NCBI RefSeq assembly: GCF_000764225.1
Contig: NZ_JQED01000046.1
Location: 82,040 to 146,039 of the forward strand
Direction: 5' to 3'
Length of the DNA stretch: 64,000 nucleotides
Source of the DNA: Colwellia psychrerythraea
Lineage (GTDB): Bacteria > Pseudomonadota > Gammaproteobacteria > Enterobacterales > Alteromonadaceae
This document shows, piece by piece, positions 36,343 through 45,432 of this stretch (position 1 is the stretch's first letter; each line of letters begins with the position of its first letter). The translations under genes were made by a program, and so were the position numbers. The notes under the pieces were generated by a model. That model saw nothing but the letters and a program-made list of their open reading frames with translations, did no database searches and had not been told where the DNA came from.

Positions 36343-36359
36343 CGCACCAAAAAGGTGCA
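36343..36359 (+). promoter_or_regulatory. NtrC site in front of glnL
   Basis: CGCACCAAAAAGGTGCA matches the NtrC consensus at 15 of 17 positions. It lies 26 bp before the glnL start, close enough to overlap a promoter and act as a repression site, as at E. coli glnLp. Confidence 0.75.
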
Positions 36360-36384
36360 TGGAATTATCTTCCTAAGGGTTTTT

Positions 36385-37500
36385 ATGAATAGTCGTAGTT
36401 ATATACAAGATCACAAGTTATCTTATCAGCAATCACTTGCCAATCAATTGGTGACTGCTGTGATTATTCTTAATGAAAAACTCGCCATCGTTTATGTCAA
36501 CCCTGCAGCAGAGGCGCTGTTAAATAAAAGCCTATACCGTTTATACAATACAGAATCTGAAATGATTTTTGCGAATACAAGCATTAATCACAAACGTTTA
36601 ATGCAACTGCTCGCCACTGGTCAGGAATTTACTGACTGTGACATTGTTGTTGAGCTAAATGAAAGTCATCGCTTTACCGCTGAAGTAACCGCTTCTTCAG
36701 TTGAATTTGAAAGAGCGCCACATGTATTACTTGAGTTCAAACAGATAGATCAGCAAAAACAAATTAGCTTAGAAGTATTTCAGCATCAGCAATGGCTTGC
36801 TGCGCGTGATCTTATAAAAGGTCTGGCGCACGAAATTAAAAACCCGCTAGGAGGGCTGAGGGGTGCAGCACAGTTACTCAGTAAAGAAGTGAGTAGCGAA
36901 CAACAAGAATACACCAGCATGATTATCGAACAAGCCGATCGCTTAACTAACTTAGTTGATCGTCTACTCGGGCCAAATCAATTACCCCAGATGCAAGAAC
37001 ACAATGTTCATGGAATACTTGAGAAAGTATGCCAGTTAGTGAGTTACTCAAACGCTCAAAAAATTGATTTATCGCGGGACTATGATCCTTCATTGCCCGC
37101 TATTGAATGTGATCAAGAAAAACTGCAACAAGCGGTACTTAATATTGTTAACAATGCTATTCAAGCTATTGATGAAACACACAACATTACGCTAAGAACC
37201 CGAATTGCCAGTAATAAAACTATTCACGGTAAACGAATAAAATTAGCGATTGAAATTAGCATTATTGATAACGGACCTGGCATTCCCAGTGAAATTCAAG
37301 ACACACTTTTTTATCCTATGGTCTCTGGTCGTTCCAATGGTACAGGATTAGGTTTATCTATCTCACAAACATTAATAAACCAACATCAAGGTAAGTTATC
37401 CTGTCATAGCCGCCCAGGTCATACCGAATTTACAATTCTACTGCCTTTAAAACAACAACCCTTAAGTCAAGAACCTTTATCACAAGAGAGTACAATATGA
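36385..37500 (+). CDS. glnL: Nitrogen sensor kinase NtrB (GlnL)
   Basis: This 371-residue soluble histidine kinase controls NtrC. A PAS domain lies at about 20-120 (VTAVIILNEKLAIVYVNPAA). The phospho-histidine motif is GLAHEIKNPLGGLRGAA (about 146-162). N, G1 and G2 ATP-binding boxes follow (NIVNNAIQAI, DNGPGIP, GTGLGLSIS). The start at 36385 (MNSRSY) follows AAGGG; the codons upstream are not needed. It overlaps glnG by 4 bases, so the two are co-translated. Confidence 0.95.
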   Translation: MNSRSYIQDHKLSYQQSLANQLVTAVIILNEKLAIVYVNPAAEALLNKSLYRLYNTESEMIFANTSINHKRLMQLLATGQEFTDCDIVVELNESHRFTAEVTASSVEFERAPHVLLEFKQIDQQKQISLEVFQHQQWLAARDLIKGLAHEIKNPLGGLRGAAQLLSKEVSSEQQEYTSMIIEQADRLTNLVDRLLGPNQLPQMQEHNVHGILEKVCQLVSYSNAQKIDLSRDYDPSLPAIECDQEKLQQAVLNIVNNAIQAIDETHNITLRTRIASNKTIHGKRIKLAIEISIIDNGPGIPSEIQDTLFYPMVSGRSNGTGLGLSISQTLINQHQGKLSCHSRPGHTEFTILLPLKQQPLSQEPLSQESTI

Positions 37501-38897
37501 TCACCGAACAAGTCTGGATAGTTGATGACGATAGCTCTATTAGGTGGGTACTTGAGAAAGCTTTTGCGAATGAAAATATTACTTGTGCCGCTTTTGAAAG
37601 TGCAGAAAACTTACTGGTTGCATTAGATCATGGTCAGCCGGAAATCATTATTTCTGATATACGCATGCCAAACATCGATGGAATGGAGTTATTAAAGAGA
37701 TTAAACAAACAGCACTCCCATATCCCAGTGATAATTATGACTGCTCACTCAGATTTAGACAGTGCTGTTAATGCATACCAAGGCGGTGCATTTGAATATT
37801 TGCCTAAACCCTTTGATATAGATGAAGCCATCAATCTAAGTAAACGTGCCCTCACCCATGCCAGAGAGCAAAATGAGAAGAATAAAAATCAAAAAGATAT
37901 ACCCGCAGCTGTTGGCTTGATTGGTGAAGCGCCTGCTATGCAAGAAGTGTTTCGGGCAATAGGTCGCTTATCTCGTTCAAGTATCAGTGTCCTCATTAAT
38001 GGCGAGTCAGGCACAGGTAAAGAATTAGTTGCACAAGCACTGCATTCCCATAGTCCTCGAGTAAATGAGCCCTTTATTCCGTTAAATATGGCCGCTATTC
38101 CGAAAGACTTAATTGAATCTGAATTATTTGGTCATGAAAAAGGTGCCTTTACTGGTGCAAATTCAGTCCGACAAGGTCGCTTTGAACAAGCACATGGTGG
38201 GACTTTATTTTTAGACGAAATTGGTGATATGCCATTAGATATTCAAACACGCCTATTACGTGTACTTTCAGATGGTCAAGTATATCGTGTTGGTGGACAC
38301 TTACCCGTTCAAGTCGATGTTCGTATTATCGCAGCAACTCATCAAAACCTTGAAGACCGTGTGAAAAAAGGTGAGTTTAGGGAAGATTTATTTCATCGTC
38401 TCAATGTTATTCGCATTCATTTACCTAGCCTAAGAGAACGCAAGGAAGATATTCCACAACTGAGCCAGCACTTTTTAACACAGGCAGCAAATGAGTTAAG
38501 TGTTGAGGTTAAAACCTTGAGTAAAAAGGCCAGTAATTTCCTGAATAACTGCCATTGGCCTGGAAACGTTAGGCAGTTAGAGAATATTTGTCGATTTTTA
38601 ACGGTAATGGCCAGTGGTCAAGAAATCCTTATTGAAGATTTACCCAATGAACTAGTTGATAAATCAACTCCTTCAAAGAGTGATTCCACTGCTTGGCAAG
38701 ACTTACTTAGTCATTGGATGGACCAAGAATTAGCACAAGGAAAAGATGCCATATTGGATTACGCACAGATTGAGTTTGAAAAAATAATGCTTGAGCGAGC
38801 ACTAATCTTTACCCAAGGACACAAACAAGATGCGGCCAAAAAATTAGGGTGGGGAAGAAATACTTTAACAAGAAAACTAAAAGAATTTGATAAATAA
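37497..38897 (+). CDS. glnG: Nitrogen regulator NtrC (GlnG)
   Basis: This 466-residue sigma-54 activator has a receiver domain at about 1-120 (DDDSSIRWVLEKA, phospho-Asp in IISDIRMPNIDG). The AAA+ domain spans about 140-380, with Walker A GESGTGKE, the GAFTGAN loop that contacts sigma-54, and FLDEIGD. The C-terminal Fis-like helix-turn-helix is DAAKKLGWGRNTLTRKL. Sites it should bind are visible before glnA and glnL. Length is that of enteric NtrC. Confidence 0.97.
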   Translation: MITEQVWIVDDDSSIRWVLEKAFANENITCAAFESAENLLVALDHGQPEIIISDIRMPNIDGMELLKRLNKQHSHIPVIIMTAHSDLDSAVNAYQGGAFEYLPKPFDIDEAINLSKRALTHAREQNEKNKNQKDIPAAVGLIGEAPAMQEVFRAIGRLSRSSISVLINGESGTGKELVAQALHSHSPRVNEPFIPLNMAAIPKDLIESELFGHEKGAFTGANSVRQGRFEQAHGGTLFLDEIGDMPLDIQTRLLRVLSDGQVYRVGGHLPVQVDVRIIAATHQNLEDRVKKGEFREDLFHRLNVIRIHLPSLRERKEDIPQLSQHFLTQAANELSVEVKTLSKKASNFLNNCHWPGNVRQLENICRFLTVMASGQEILIEDLPNELVDKSTPSKSDSTAWQDLLSHWMDQELAQGKDAILDYAQIEFEKIMLERALIFTQGHKQDAAKKLGWGRNTLTRKLKEFDK

Positions 38898-38972
38898 TAC
38901 CCATTAGATTAATTGATTAATCCGACAGGGATAAGACGAAATGAAAAGTAGTAGTGATCTTTTGATAGAAAG

Positions 38973-39353
38973 TTAGCTACTGCAAGCTTCATCATCACAT
39001 TGTTTGCAGCTATTACACAATTTAATATTAATGAAGTGTGCCGCAATAATAAGGCTTGCCCCACCAATAATAAAAAACGGCTCTAATGTTTGAGAAAAAT
39101 CGTGTTTAATCCAGTATAAAGTCACACCTAAATACAGTAAGTAAAAGGGATACAAACGTCTATGATAACGTTTAAAACCAGAAAATAGTGCTATGGTACC
39201 AAGAGCAGCAGTCATAAGAAGAAAAACATGTTCCCATGCATGATCCGCTAAAAAGCTTAAACCAAGCAAAGGTAACATTGGCAGTATAATAGGTAGTAAT
39301 ATGCAATGCAGTGCACATAAGGAAGTTGCTGTAATGCCTATTCTATCTAACAT
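38973..39353 (-). CDS. MerC-domain membrane protein
   Basis: This 126-residue protein has four membrane helices and MerC motifs. The N-terminus has SLCALHCILLP, with a Cys pair in helix 1. The C-terminal tail is rich in cysteine (LCNSCKQCDDEACSS). MerC proteins move mercury or other soft metals inward. A Zur-like box lies 72 bp before the start, so zinc is the more likely cargo here. That is inference from the site; no mer genes are near. Confidence 0.78.
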   Translation of the reverse strand: MLDRIGITATSLCALHCILLPIILPMLPLLGLSFLADHAWEHVFLLMTAALGTIALFSGFKRYHRRLYPFYLLYLGVTLYWIKHDFSQTLEPFFIIGGASLIIAAHFINIKLCNSCKQCDDEACSS

Positions 39354-39424
39354 AGTCGTTCCGAGAATCTAAATTAATTTACTGTAAACAGACCTGTTAA
39401 GGCCTTCAAAGTGAGATAGTATCA

Positions 39425-39447
39425 CAATTGATATAATATAACATTAG
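39425..39447 (-). promoter_or_regulatory. Zur box candidate upstream of merC-like gene
   Basis: The 23-bp dyad has the half AATATAACATT and the opposite half AATTGATATAA. It matches the gammaproteobacterial Zur consensus (GAAATGTTATA, then ATATAACATTTC) at 18 of 23 positions, with the core identical. Confidence 0.6.
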
Positions 39448-39521
39448 TAAATTACAACTAAGTATGCAAGCTTAAGATTCCCTCTTTCAATGAATTACCG
39501 AATAGCAAAGCCATATCACTA

Positions 39522-40421
39522 CTAATCACTTTTCACAGCAAAATAATGAGTTAACATCTTTTTTAGATGTACAAAAAACTCATCATTGCCCTTATCACTA
39601 ATAAGGTGAGCAAGTTCAGTACCCAAGGGAGTAAATTTATAAAATTGCAGACAAACATTCGATTTTTTTGCCGTTAACTTTAACGCTAAGCCATTATAGG
39701 TAAATTGTAGCACTTCATCTTTAGTGATTAAGCTCGACTCACTCTCTTGCAAATAGATAAGGTGACTTTCTGACAAAGCTAACAAATCCGCATAATTCAA
39801 ACCATATTGACTTAAATTACAATACTGTTGTCGCTGCTTAGAGAAAAAATTAAGTAAACCAGGTTGTTGATAAGCGCCCGTTACTAGACGAATATTTTTT
39901 TTATTTGGATCTTTTACCGCTAATGAACATGCTTTCGCTAATAATTTAGCATCATAAATACTCATATCTCGAAAAATTTGTAACGCTTTAAAGGAAAAAG
40001 ATCCTGGTTTAGTCAGCTCGCCAGCTAATATTTTTGCCCATAAATCTTGCATAGTCGGGTTACTGACATCTTCAGATAACGCAATATACCGGCTGAACCA
40101 GTCATGATCAGTTCTTTGCCCAAACTCAACACTGGAGCAGTAACTAAGCGTTTTCTGCATAATGTTTTCAATATTTTGCTGCTTACGTAATTGATTCAAC
40201 CTAGCACGCTTCACCGTTCTATCTTCAATGAGCATTTGTTTATCTTCTGGTAATAATGCTCCATCAATAACAAATCGTTTAGCAAGCTTTAAAAACTGTT
40301 GTGAAACGCCGGCTTCTGCTGAGCTTTGAGTGGATTTATTACTCTTTATTATTTCGGTATCATCCCCCTTTTTTATAACGTCTTTTTCAAGTACTACAAC
40401 ATCTAATTTGTCTTTAGTCAC
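39522..40421 (-). CDS. TIGR03899-type protein of unknown function
   Basis: This 299-residue soluble protein has a variable charged N-terminus (about 1-45). A conserved helical core follows: DHDWFSRYIALSEDVSNPTMQDLWAKILAGE is split in the middle of about 105-135, then FKALQIFRDMSIYDAKLL, and a C-terminal TPLGTELAHLI segment resembling a winged helix. The WAKILAGE pattern is typical of DUF2806/TIGR03899 proteins of vibrios, shewanellas and colwellias. Function is unknown. It is monocistronic and divergent from the EAL gene. Confidence 0.65.
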   Translation of the reverse strand: MTKDKLDVVVLEKDVIKKGDDTEIIKSNKSTQSSAEAGVSQQFLKLAKRFVIDGALLPEDKQMLIEDRTVKRARLNQLRKQQNIENIMQKTLSYCSSVEFGQRTDHDWFSRYIALSEDVSNPTMQDLWAKILAGELTKPGSFSFKALQIFRDMSIYDAKLLAKACSLAVKDPNKKNIRLVTGAYQQPGLLNFFSKQRQQYCNLSQYGLNYADLLALSESHLIYLQESESSLITKDEVLQFTYNGLALKLTAKKSNVCLQFYKFTPLGTELAHLISDKGNDEFFVHLKKMLTHYFAVKSD

Positions 40422-40681
40422 TTTATTACCTCCTTTTTCAATATCCTTAAAATAAGCAGAAATATTTCGCTCGTTGCTTAACGTTTATACACACTATGTC
40501 AAAAGCTAGGCTAACGATACATGATTAAATTCAATTTATTATAACCTAGTAAAATAAAACAAATAAAATATTAGCAAACAGGTTTCATTATCTCGCCCAA
40601 TGGTGTAAAAAAGTAGTATTGAGTTATAGTTAAGTTCCGTAAAATAAATTTCAATTTTAACTATTTATATTTCCAGACAAT

Positions 40682-42925
40682 ATGCTTAGTTATGAGGCCA
40701 GTATGCAAGCATCAGAAAATTCACATGATGACTTTTTATTCATCGATGATAGCGATGAAGACGAGATCTTAGCGTTTGGCAGTAATGAAACTTGGCAAGT
40801 TTTAATTGTTGATGATGATCCAGAAATACATTCAGTGACTCAATTAGCCTTATCAGATCTTGTCGTATTAGGACGTCGCCTTGAGTACTTACATGCTTAT
40901 TCAGGTAAAGATGCCTGCCATCTAATTGAACAAAATGACGACATTGTTCTCGTACTGCTCGATGTGGTTATGGAAACTGATGATGCTGGTCTAAATGTTG
41001 TCAAATATATAAGAGAAACATTACAACGAAAAGATATTCGTATTGTTTTACGTACAGGCCAGCCTGGCTATGCTCCAGAAGAAAGTGTAATAAAAGAGTA
41101 TGATATAAATGATTATAAGACTAAAACGGAGTTAACTCGTCGCAAGTTAGTCACTACTGTTTTTGCCGCTATTCGCTCTTTTCAACAAATTGCGACTGTT
41201 AATGAGAACCGTCAAGGTCTTGAAAAAATAGTCTCTGGCGCTACCGAATTATCATCCCAGCATTCTCTTTCTACCTATAGCCAAAGTGTTTTAACGCAAT
41301 TAAAATTCCTCATAAGTGATGATATATCAGCCGTTTTTTGCGCTAGAGGCCAAGGAATTATTGATAATATTGATGACTTAAGCTTTTATGTTTTAGCACA
41401 AGAAGGCTTTGATAATAACTTAATAAATAAAAAAATTGATACGTTACAAGACCATCATGCAAGTAAACAAGTGAAAGCTTGTTACTTGCAACAAAAGCAT
41501 CAATATCTAGATGACAGCCTTAACCTTTATGTTGCTAAAGGTGATTATAGAGCAGTCATTCATGTCAGAATTTCTAGTCCTTTAAGCGAGATTCAAACGC
41601 AATTATTGAATGTTTTTATAACAGGCGTAGCTGTAGGGTATGAAAATGTACATTTGTTTCAAAAACTGACAAACGCTGCTTATAGAGATTGGTTAACTAA
41701 TTTACCAAACCGTCTTGAATTTGTACGCTTACTCGATAACTTCGCTCAAAATGAATGTGATAATACCGTTGCCGCTTTAATTGATATCAACCATTTTAGT
41801 GATATCAATGATGCCTTAGGACAAGATATTGGTAATCAGCTTCTTACTGCCGTAGGACAACGAATACAAACCATAGGTTGTGACTGTCAACTTGCTCGGG
41901 TAGGTGCAGATGTATTTGGCATTATTGGTCCAGCTGATTGCTTAACCCCTGAAAACTTAATCGCTTTATTTCACCAGCCATTTTCCGCTGGCGAACAACA
42001 CCTTCCGATCAATTCTTGCTTTGGTTTATGTACTAAAGAACATGCGCAAAGTAGTGGTGTGCAAGTGTTGAATCAAATTAATATTGCACTGAATATTGCC
42101 AAAAAGAACCGTTTAGAGCATTTTGCTTATTATCACTCAGATATTGAAGATCAAATGCAATGGCGCCTAAACATGATTCGCCAGCTGCGTAACGATTTTG
42201 CTAATGACTGTCTTGAACTTTGGTACCAACCGCAATTATCGTTAACTACAGGTAAGGTCATTGGTGCTGAAGCTTTACTCCGCTGGCGTACTACTGATGG
42301 TAAATTTGTTTCTCCTGCTGTTTTTATTCCTCTAGCAGAATATTCGGGGTTAATTATTGAAATCGGAGATTGGGTAATTAGCCAAGCATGCAAGCAATTA
42401 AAAATATTAGAACAAAATTTTTCTGAGCTTAGCATTTCAGTCAATGTATCTATTCCACAATTTAGACAAGATAATTTTGTTGATAATATAATCAACACCA
42501 TGACGCAACATAAAATTAAACCACATAAGCTTGAATTAGAAATTACTGAAAATATTTTAATGGATGAACCGCAAATCATTATTGATGCGCTAACCAAATT
42601 AAAGGCCCAAGGTATCAGCATTGCACTTGATGATTTTGGTACAGGTTTTTCTTCATTAAGTTACTTACAAAAACTTCCTCTTGATCGCCTTAAAGTTGAT
42701 CGCGCTTTTGTTACTGATATTCATCAAGAAGGTCAATCAGTTATCGCCGAAACGATTATTAACTTAGGTAAAAAGATGCAGCTTAAAGTCATTGCTGAAG
42801 GCATAGAAGAAATTGAGCAGCAAGAACGTTTACTGGAATTAGGCTGTGATGAGGTGCAAGGCTTCTATTACGCTAAACCAATGCCGGCTGATGAATTTAT
42901 CAATTTTTTACAGCAACAAAGTTAA
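40682..42925 (+). CDS. REC-DUF3369-GGDEF-EAL response regulator, c-di-GMP phosphodiesterase
   Basis: This 747-residue protein has an N-terminal receiver (about 38-165; VLIVDDDPE, phospho-Asp in VLLDVVME), a DUF3369 sensory domain (about 180-325), a GGDEF domain (about 335-480) and an EAL domain (about 490-745). The GGDEF signature is GADVF, so cyclase activity is probably lost. The EAL domain keeps EALLRW, EITENI, DDFGTGFSSL, KVDRAF and the catalytic IAEGIE. It should therefore break down cyclic di-GMP when its receiver is phosphorylated. The partner kinase is not in the window. Confidence 0.92.
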   Translation: MLSYEASMQASENSHDDFLFIDDSDEDEILAFGSNETWQVLIVDDDPEIHSVTQLALSDLVVLGRRLEYLHAYSGKDACHLIEQNDDIVLVLLDVVMETDDAGLNVVKYIRETLQRKDIRIVLRTGQPGYAPEESVIKEYDINDYKTKTELTRRKLVTTVFAAIRSFQQIATVNENRQGLEKIVSGATELSSQHSLSTYSQSVLTQLKFLISDDISAVFCARGQGIIDNIDDLSFYVLAQEGFDNNLINKKIDTLQDHHASKQVKACYLQQKHQYLDDSLNLYVAKGDYRAVIHVRISSPLSEIQTQLLNVFITGVAVGYENVHLFQKLTNAAYRDWLTNLPNRLEFVRLLDNFAQNECDNTVAALIDINHFSDINDALGQDIGNQLLTAVGQRIQTIGCDCQLARVGADVFGIIGPADCLTPENLIALFHQPFSAGEQHLPINSCFGLCTKEHAQSSGVQVLNQINIALNIAKKNRLEHFAYYHSDIEDQMQWRLNMIRQLRNDFANDCLELWYQPQLSLTTGKVIGAEALLRWRTTDGKFVSPAVFIPLAEYSGLIIEIGDWVISQACKQLKILEQNFSELSISVNVSIPQFRQDNFVDNIINTMTQHKIKPHKLELEITENILMDEPQIIIDALTKLKAQGISIALDDFGTGFSSLSYLQKLPLDRLKVDRAFVTDIHQEGQSVIAETIINLGKKMQLKVIAEGIEEIEQQERLLELGCDEVQGFYYAKPMPADEFINFLQQQS

Positions 42926-42974
42926 CTCGACAAAAACAAACTTTAGCCTCACTTATTATTTTCAAATACTTATT

Positions 42975-43010
42975 AAAGCACTCTTACCCTGACGGATAGA
43001 GTGCTTTTTA
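42975..43010 (+). terminator. Terminator of the EAL regulator gene
   Basis: AAAGCACTCT...AGAGTGCTTTTTATT forms a stem with a T-run about 55 bp after the stop. Confidence 0.85.
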
Positions 43011-43062
43011 TTGGTCTTTTTCTTTGTACTTTAATTAATCAATAGCCAAAACAAACACACAA

Positions 43063-43080
43063 TTAAAACAACTGTTTTAA
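43063..43080. promoter_or_regulatory. Palindrome upstream of fadBA, candidate PsrA/FadR-type operator
   Basis: TTAAAACA AC TGTTTTAA is a perfect 8-2-8 dyad about 170 bp before fadB. The AAAC...GTTT arms resemble sites of PsrA-type regulators of fatty-acid degradation. The assignment is an inference. Confidence 0.45.
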
Positions 43081-43248
43081 AATCATTGCATTTTACTTTC
43101 TTTAAGGGCACACTCAGTTGTCTATTAATTTCAGGCAAAGCTAAAAACAGAACATATTAATTGCCAAATGGGTACTTTTATCGGTTTGGTCTATACATAA
43201 ATATTCATCAATACATCAACACCACTTATTAGGTGAAGGAGACATAGT

Positions 43249-45417
43249 ATGATATATCAAGGCAAAAGCCTTAGTGCTCAGCTACTTGAGGATGGTATCG
43301 TCGAACTTAAGTTCGATGCCCAAGGCTCAGTAAATAAATTCGATCAAGCAACCTTTGCAGAGTACATCGCTGTAGTTGCAGCAATAAATGATTGCAGTGA
43401 AGCTAAAGGGGTAATTGTTACCTCAGGCAAATCAACGTTTATTGTTGGTGCTGACATTACAGAATTTTTAGTTTCATTTAGCCAGCCAGAAGACACCCTA
43501 ACATCTTGGGCAAAAGGTGCATCAGATGTCTTTGACTCATTTGAAGATATTCAATTACCAACGATAGCTGCTATTAATGGTATCGCTTTAGGCGGTGGTT
43601 GTGAAATGACGCTAGCATGTGACTACCGTGTAGCATCGACTAATGCCAGTATCGGTTTACCAGAAGTTAAACTAGGATTGATGCCTGGCTTTGGTGGAAC
43701 AGTTAGACTACCAAGACTTATTGGTTTTGATAATGCCGCCACTTGGATGTCAACAGGTAAAGCATTCAAGCCTGCAGCCGCACTAGCACAAGGTGCTATT
43801 GATGCCGTTGTAGAGCCAGAAAATTTACACGCTGCTGCGATTAACATGCTTAAATTAGCAATTGACGGCAAACTAGACTGGCGCGCAAAACGCCAGCCGA
43901 AGCTAGAGCCTTTAAATTTATCACCGACAGAACTAATCATGTCATCAACTACCTGTAAAGGTATGATTGCCGCAAAAGCGGGTAAGCATTACCCTGCACC
44001 AATGGTGATGATAAATACCTTGATTGCTAGTGCTAACTTAGATCGCACTGGTGCAATGGCTGCCGAAAATTCCGGTTTTGCAAAACTTGCAAAAACAGAT
44101 GCTGCAACAGCACAAATTGGTTTGTTTATGGCAGACCAAGTGATCAAAGGCAAAGCGAAAAAAGCGAGTAAACTTGCTAAAAAATCAGTCAATAAAGCGG
44201 CTGTCTTAGGTGCTGGTATTATGGGCGGTGGTATTGCCTATCAATCCGCTTATAAAGGCACGCCAATCATTATGAAAGATATTAATGATCAAGCACTTGA
44301 TTTAGGTTTAACAACTGCTGCGGGCATTTTAACTAAACAAGTTGAACGTGGTCGTATGAATGCTAAAAAAATGGCTGGTGTATTAAACAACATCACTCCT
44401 TCATTAAGCTATGACAGCGTTAAAGACGTAGATATTGTTGTTGAGGCTGTTGTTGAAAACCCTAAAATTAAGGGTTTGGTGTTAGCTGAAGTTGAAGGTG
44501 TTATCAGTGAAGATGCTATTTTAACGTCAAATACTTCTACCATCTCAATCGATTTATTGGCGCAAAGCGTAAAACGACCAGCAAACTTTTGTGGCATGCA
44601 CTTTTTTAACCCTGTAAATAAAATGCCACTAGTAGAAGTTATTCGCGGTAAAGATACGTCAGATGAAACTGTTGCTGCCGTAGTGGCGTATGCCGCTAAA
44701 ATGGGTAAATCTCCAATTGTTGTCAATGATTGTCCGGGTTTCTATGTTAATCGTGTTTTATTCCCATACTTTGCTGGCTTTAGCCAATTAGTACTTGAAG
44801 GTGCTGACTTTACTACTATCGATAAAGTGATGGAAAAACAATTTGGTTGGCCAATGGGTCCTGCCTATTTACTTGATGTTGTTGGCGTCGATACTGCTGA
44901 TCACTGTACAAGTGTTATGTCTTCTGGCTTCCCAACCCGTATGAAGAAAATTGACAATGACCCTGTTAGCACTCTTTATGCTAATGAACGTTTAGGTCAA
45001 AAGAACGGTAAAGGCTTTTACGATCACGTCAAAGATAAACGTGGCCGTCCAATGAAAGTTCCAGCTCCTGTTGCTTACGAATTACTGGGTCAACATTGTG
45101 CTGATAAAAAAGACTTTAGCAGCGAAGAGATCATAGCTCGAATGATGATCCCTATGGTTAATGAAGTGGTTCGCTGTTTAGAAGAAGGCGTGGTTGATAC
45201 CGCAGCTGAAGCAGATATGGGCTTAATCTATGGCGTTGGCTTCCCTCCATTTAGAGGCGGTGCAATTCGTTACTTAGAAACTTTAGGTTTAGATAACTTC
45301 ATCGCAATGGCTGATAAATATGCTGATTTAGGCGAAATTTATCATGTAACTGATGGCCTACGTGAAATGGCAAAATCAGGTAAATCATATTTCACTACTG
45401 ATGTTAAATTAGCTTAA
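43249..45417 (+). CDS. fadB: FadB, multifunctional fatty-acid oxidation subunit alpha
   Basis: The 722-residue protein has enoyl-CoA hydratase activity in its first part (about 1-190; GGGCEMTLACDYRVAS and SIGLPEVKLGLMPGFGG supply the two glutamates). 3-hydroxyacyl-CoA dehydrogenase activity follows (about 315-500; NAD loop VLGAGIMGGG, HFFNPVNKMPLVE with the catalytic histidine). A second dehydrogenase C-domain follows at about 500-715. It forms the alpha2beta2 complex with FadA, encoded 15 bp downstream. AAGGAG precedes the start. Length matches E. coli FadB (729). Confidence 0.96.
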   Translation: MIYQGKSLSAQLLEDGIVELKFDAQGSVNKFDQATFAEYIAVVAAINDCSEAKGVIVTSGKSTFIVGADITEFLVSFSQPEDTLTSWAKGASDVFDSFEDIQLPTIAAINGIALGGGCEMTLACDYRVASTNASIGLPEVKLGLMPGFGGTVRLPRLIGFDNAATWMSTGKAFKPAAALAQGAIDAVVEPENLHAAAINMLKLAIDGKLDWRAKRQPKLEPLNLSPTELIMSSTTCKGMIAAKAGKHYPAPMVMINTLIASANLDRTGAMAAENSGFAKLAKTDAATAQIGLFMADQVIKGKAKKASKLAKKSVNKAAVLGAGIMGGGIAYQSAYKGTPIIMKDINDQALDLGLTTAAGILTKQVERGRMNAKKMAGVLNNITPSLSYDSVKDVDIVVEAVVENPKIKGLVLAEVEGVISEDAILTSNTSTISIDLLAQSVKRPANFCGMHFFNPVNKMPLVEVIRGKDTSDETVAAVVAYAAKMGKSPIVVNDCPGFYVNRVLFPYFAGFSQLVLEGADFTTIDKVMEKQFGWPMGPAYLLDVVGVDTADHCTSVMSSGFPTRMKKIDNDPVSTLYANERLGQKNGKGFYDHVKDKRGRPMKVPAPVAYELLGQHCADKKDFSSEEIIARMMIPMVNEVVRCLEEGVVDTAAEADMGLIYGVGFPPFRGGAIRYLETLGLDNFIAMADKYADLGEIYHVTDGLREMAKSGKSYFTTDVKLA

Positions 45418-45432
45418 GCCGAGGAGAATAAA

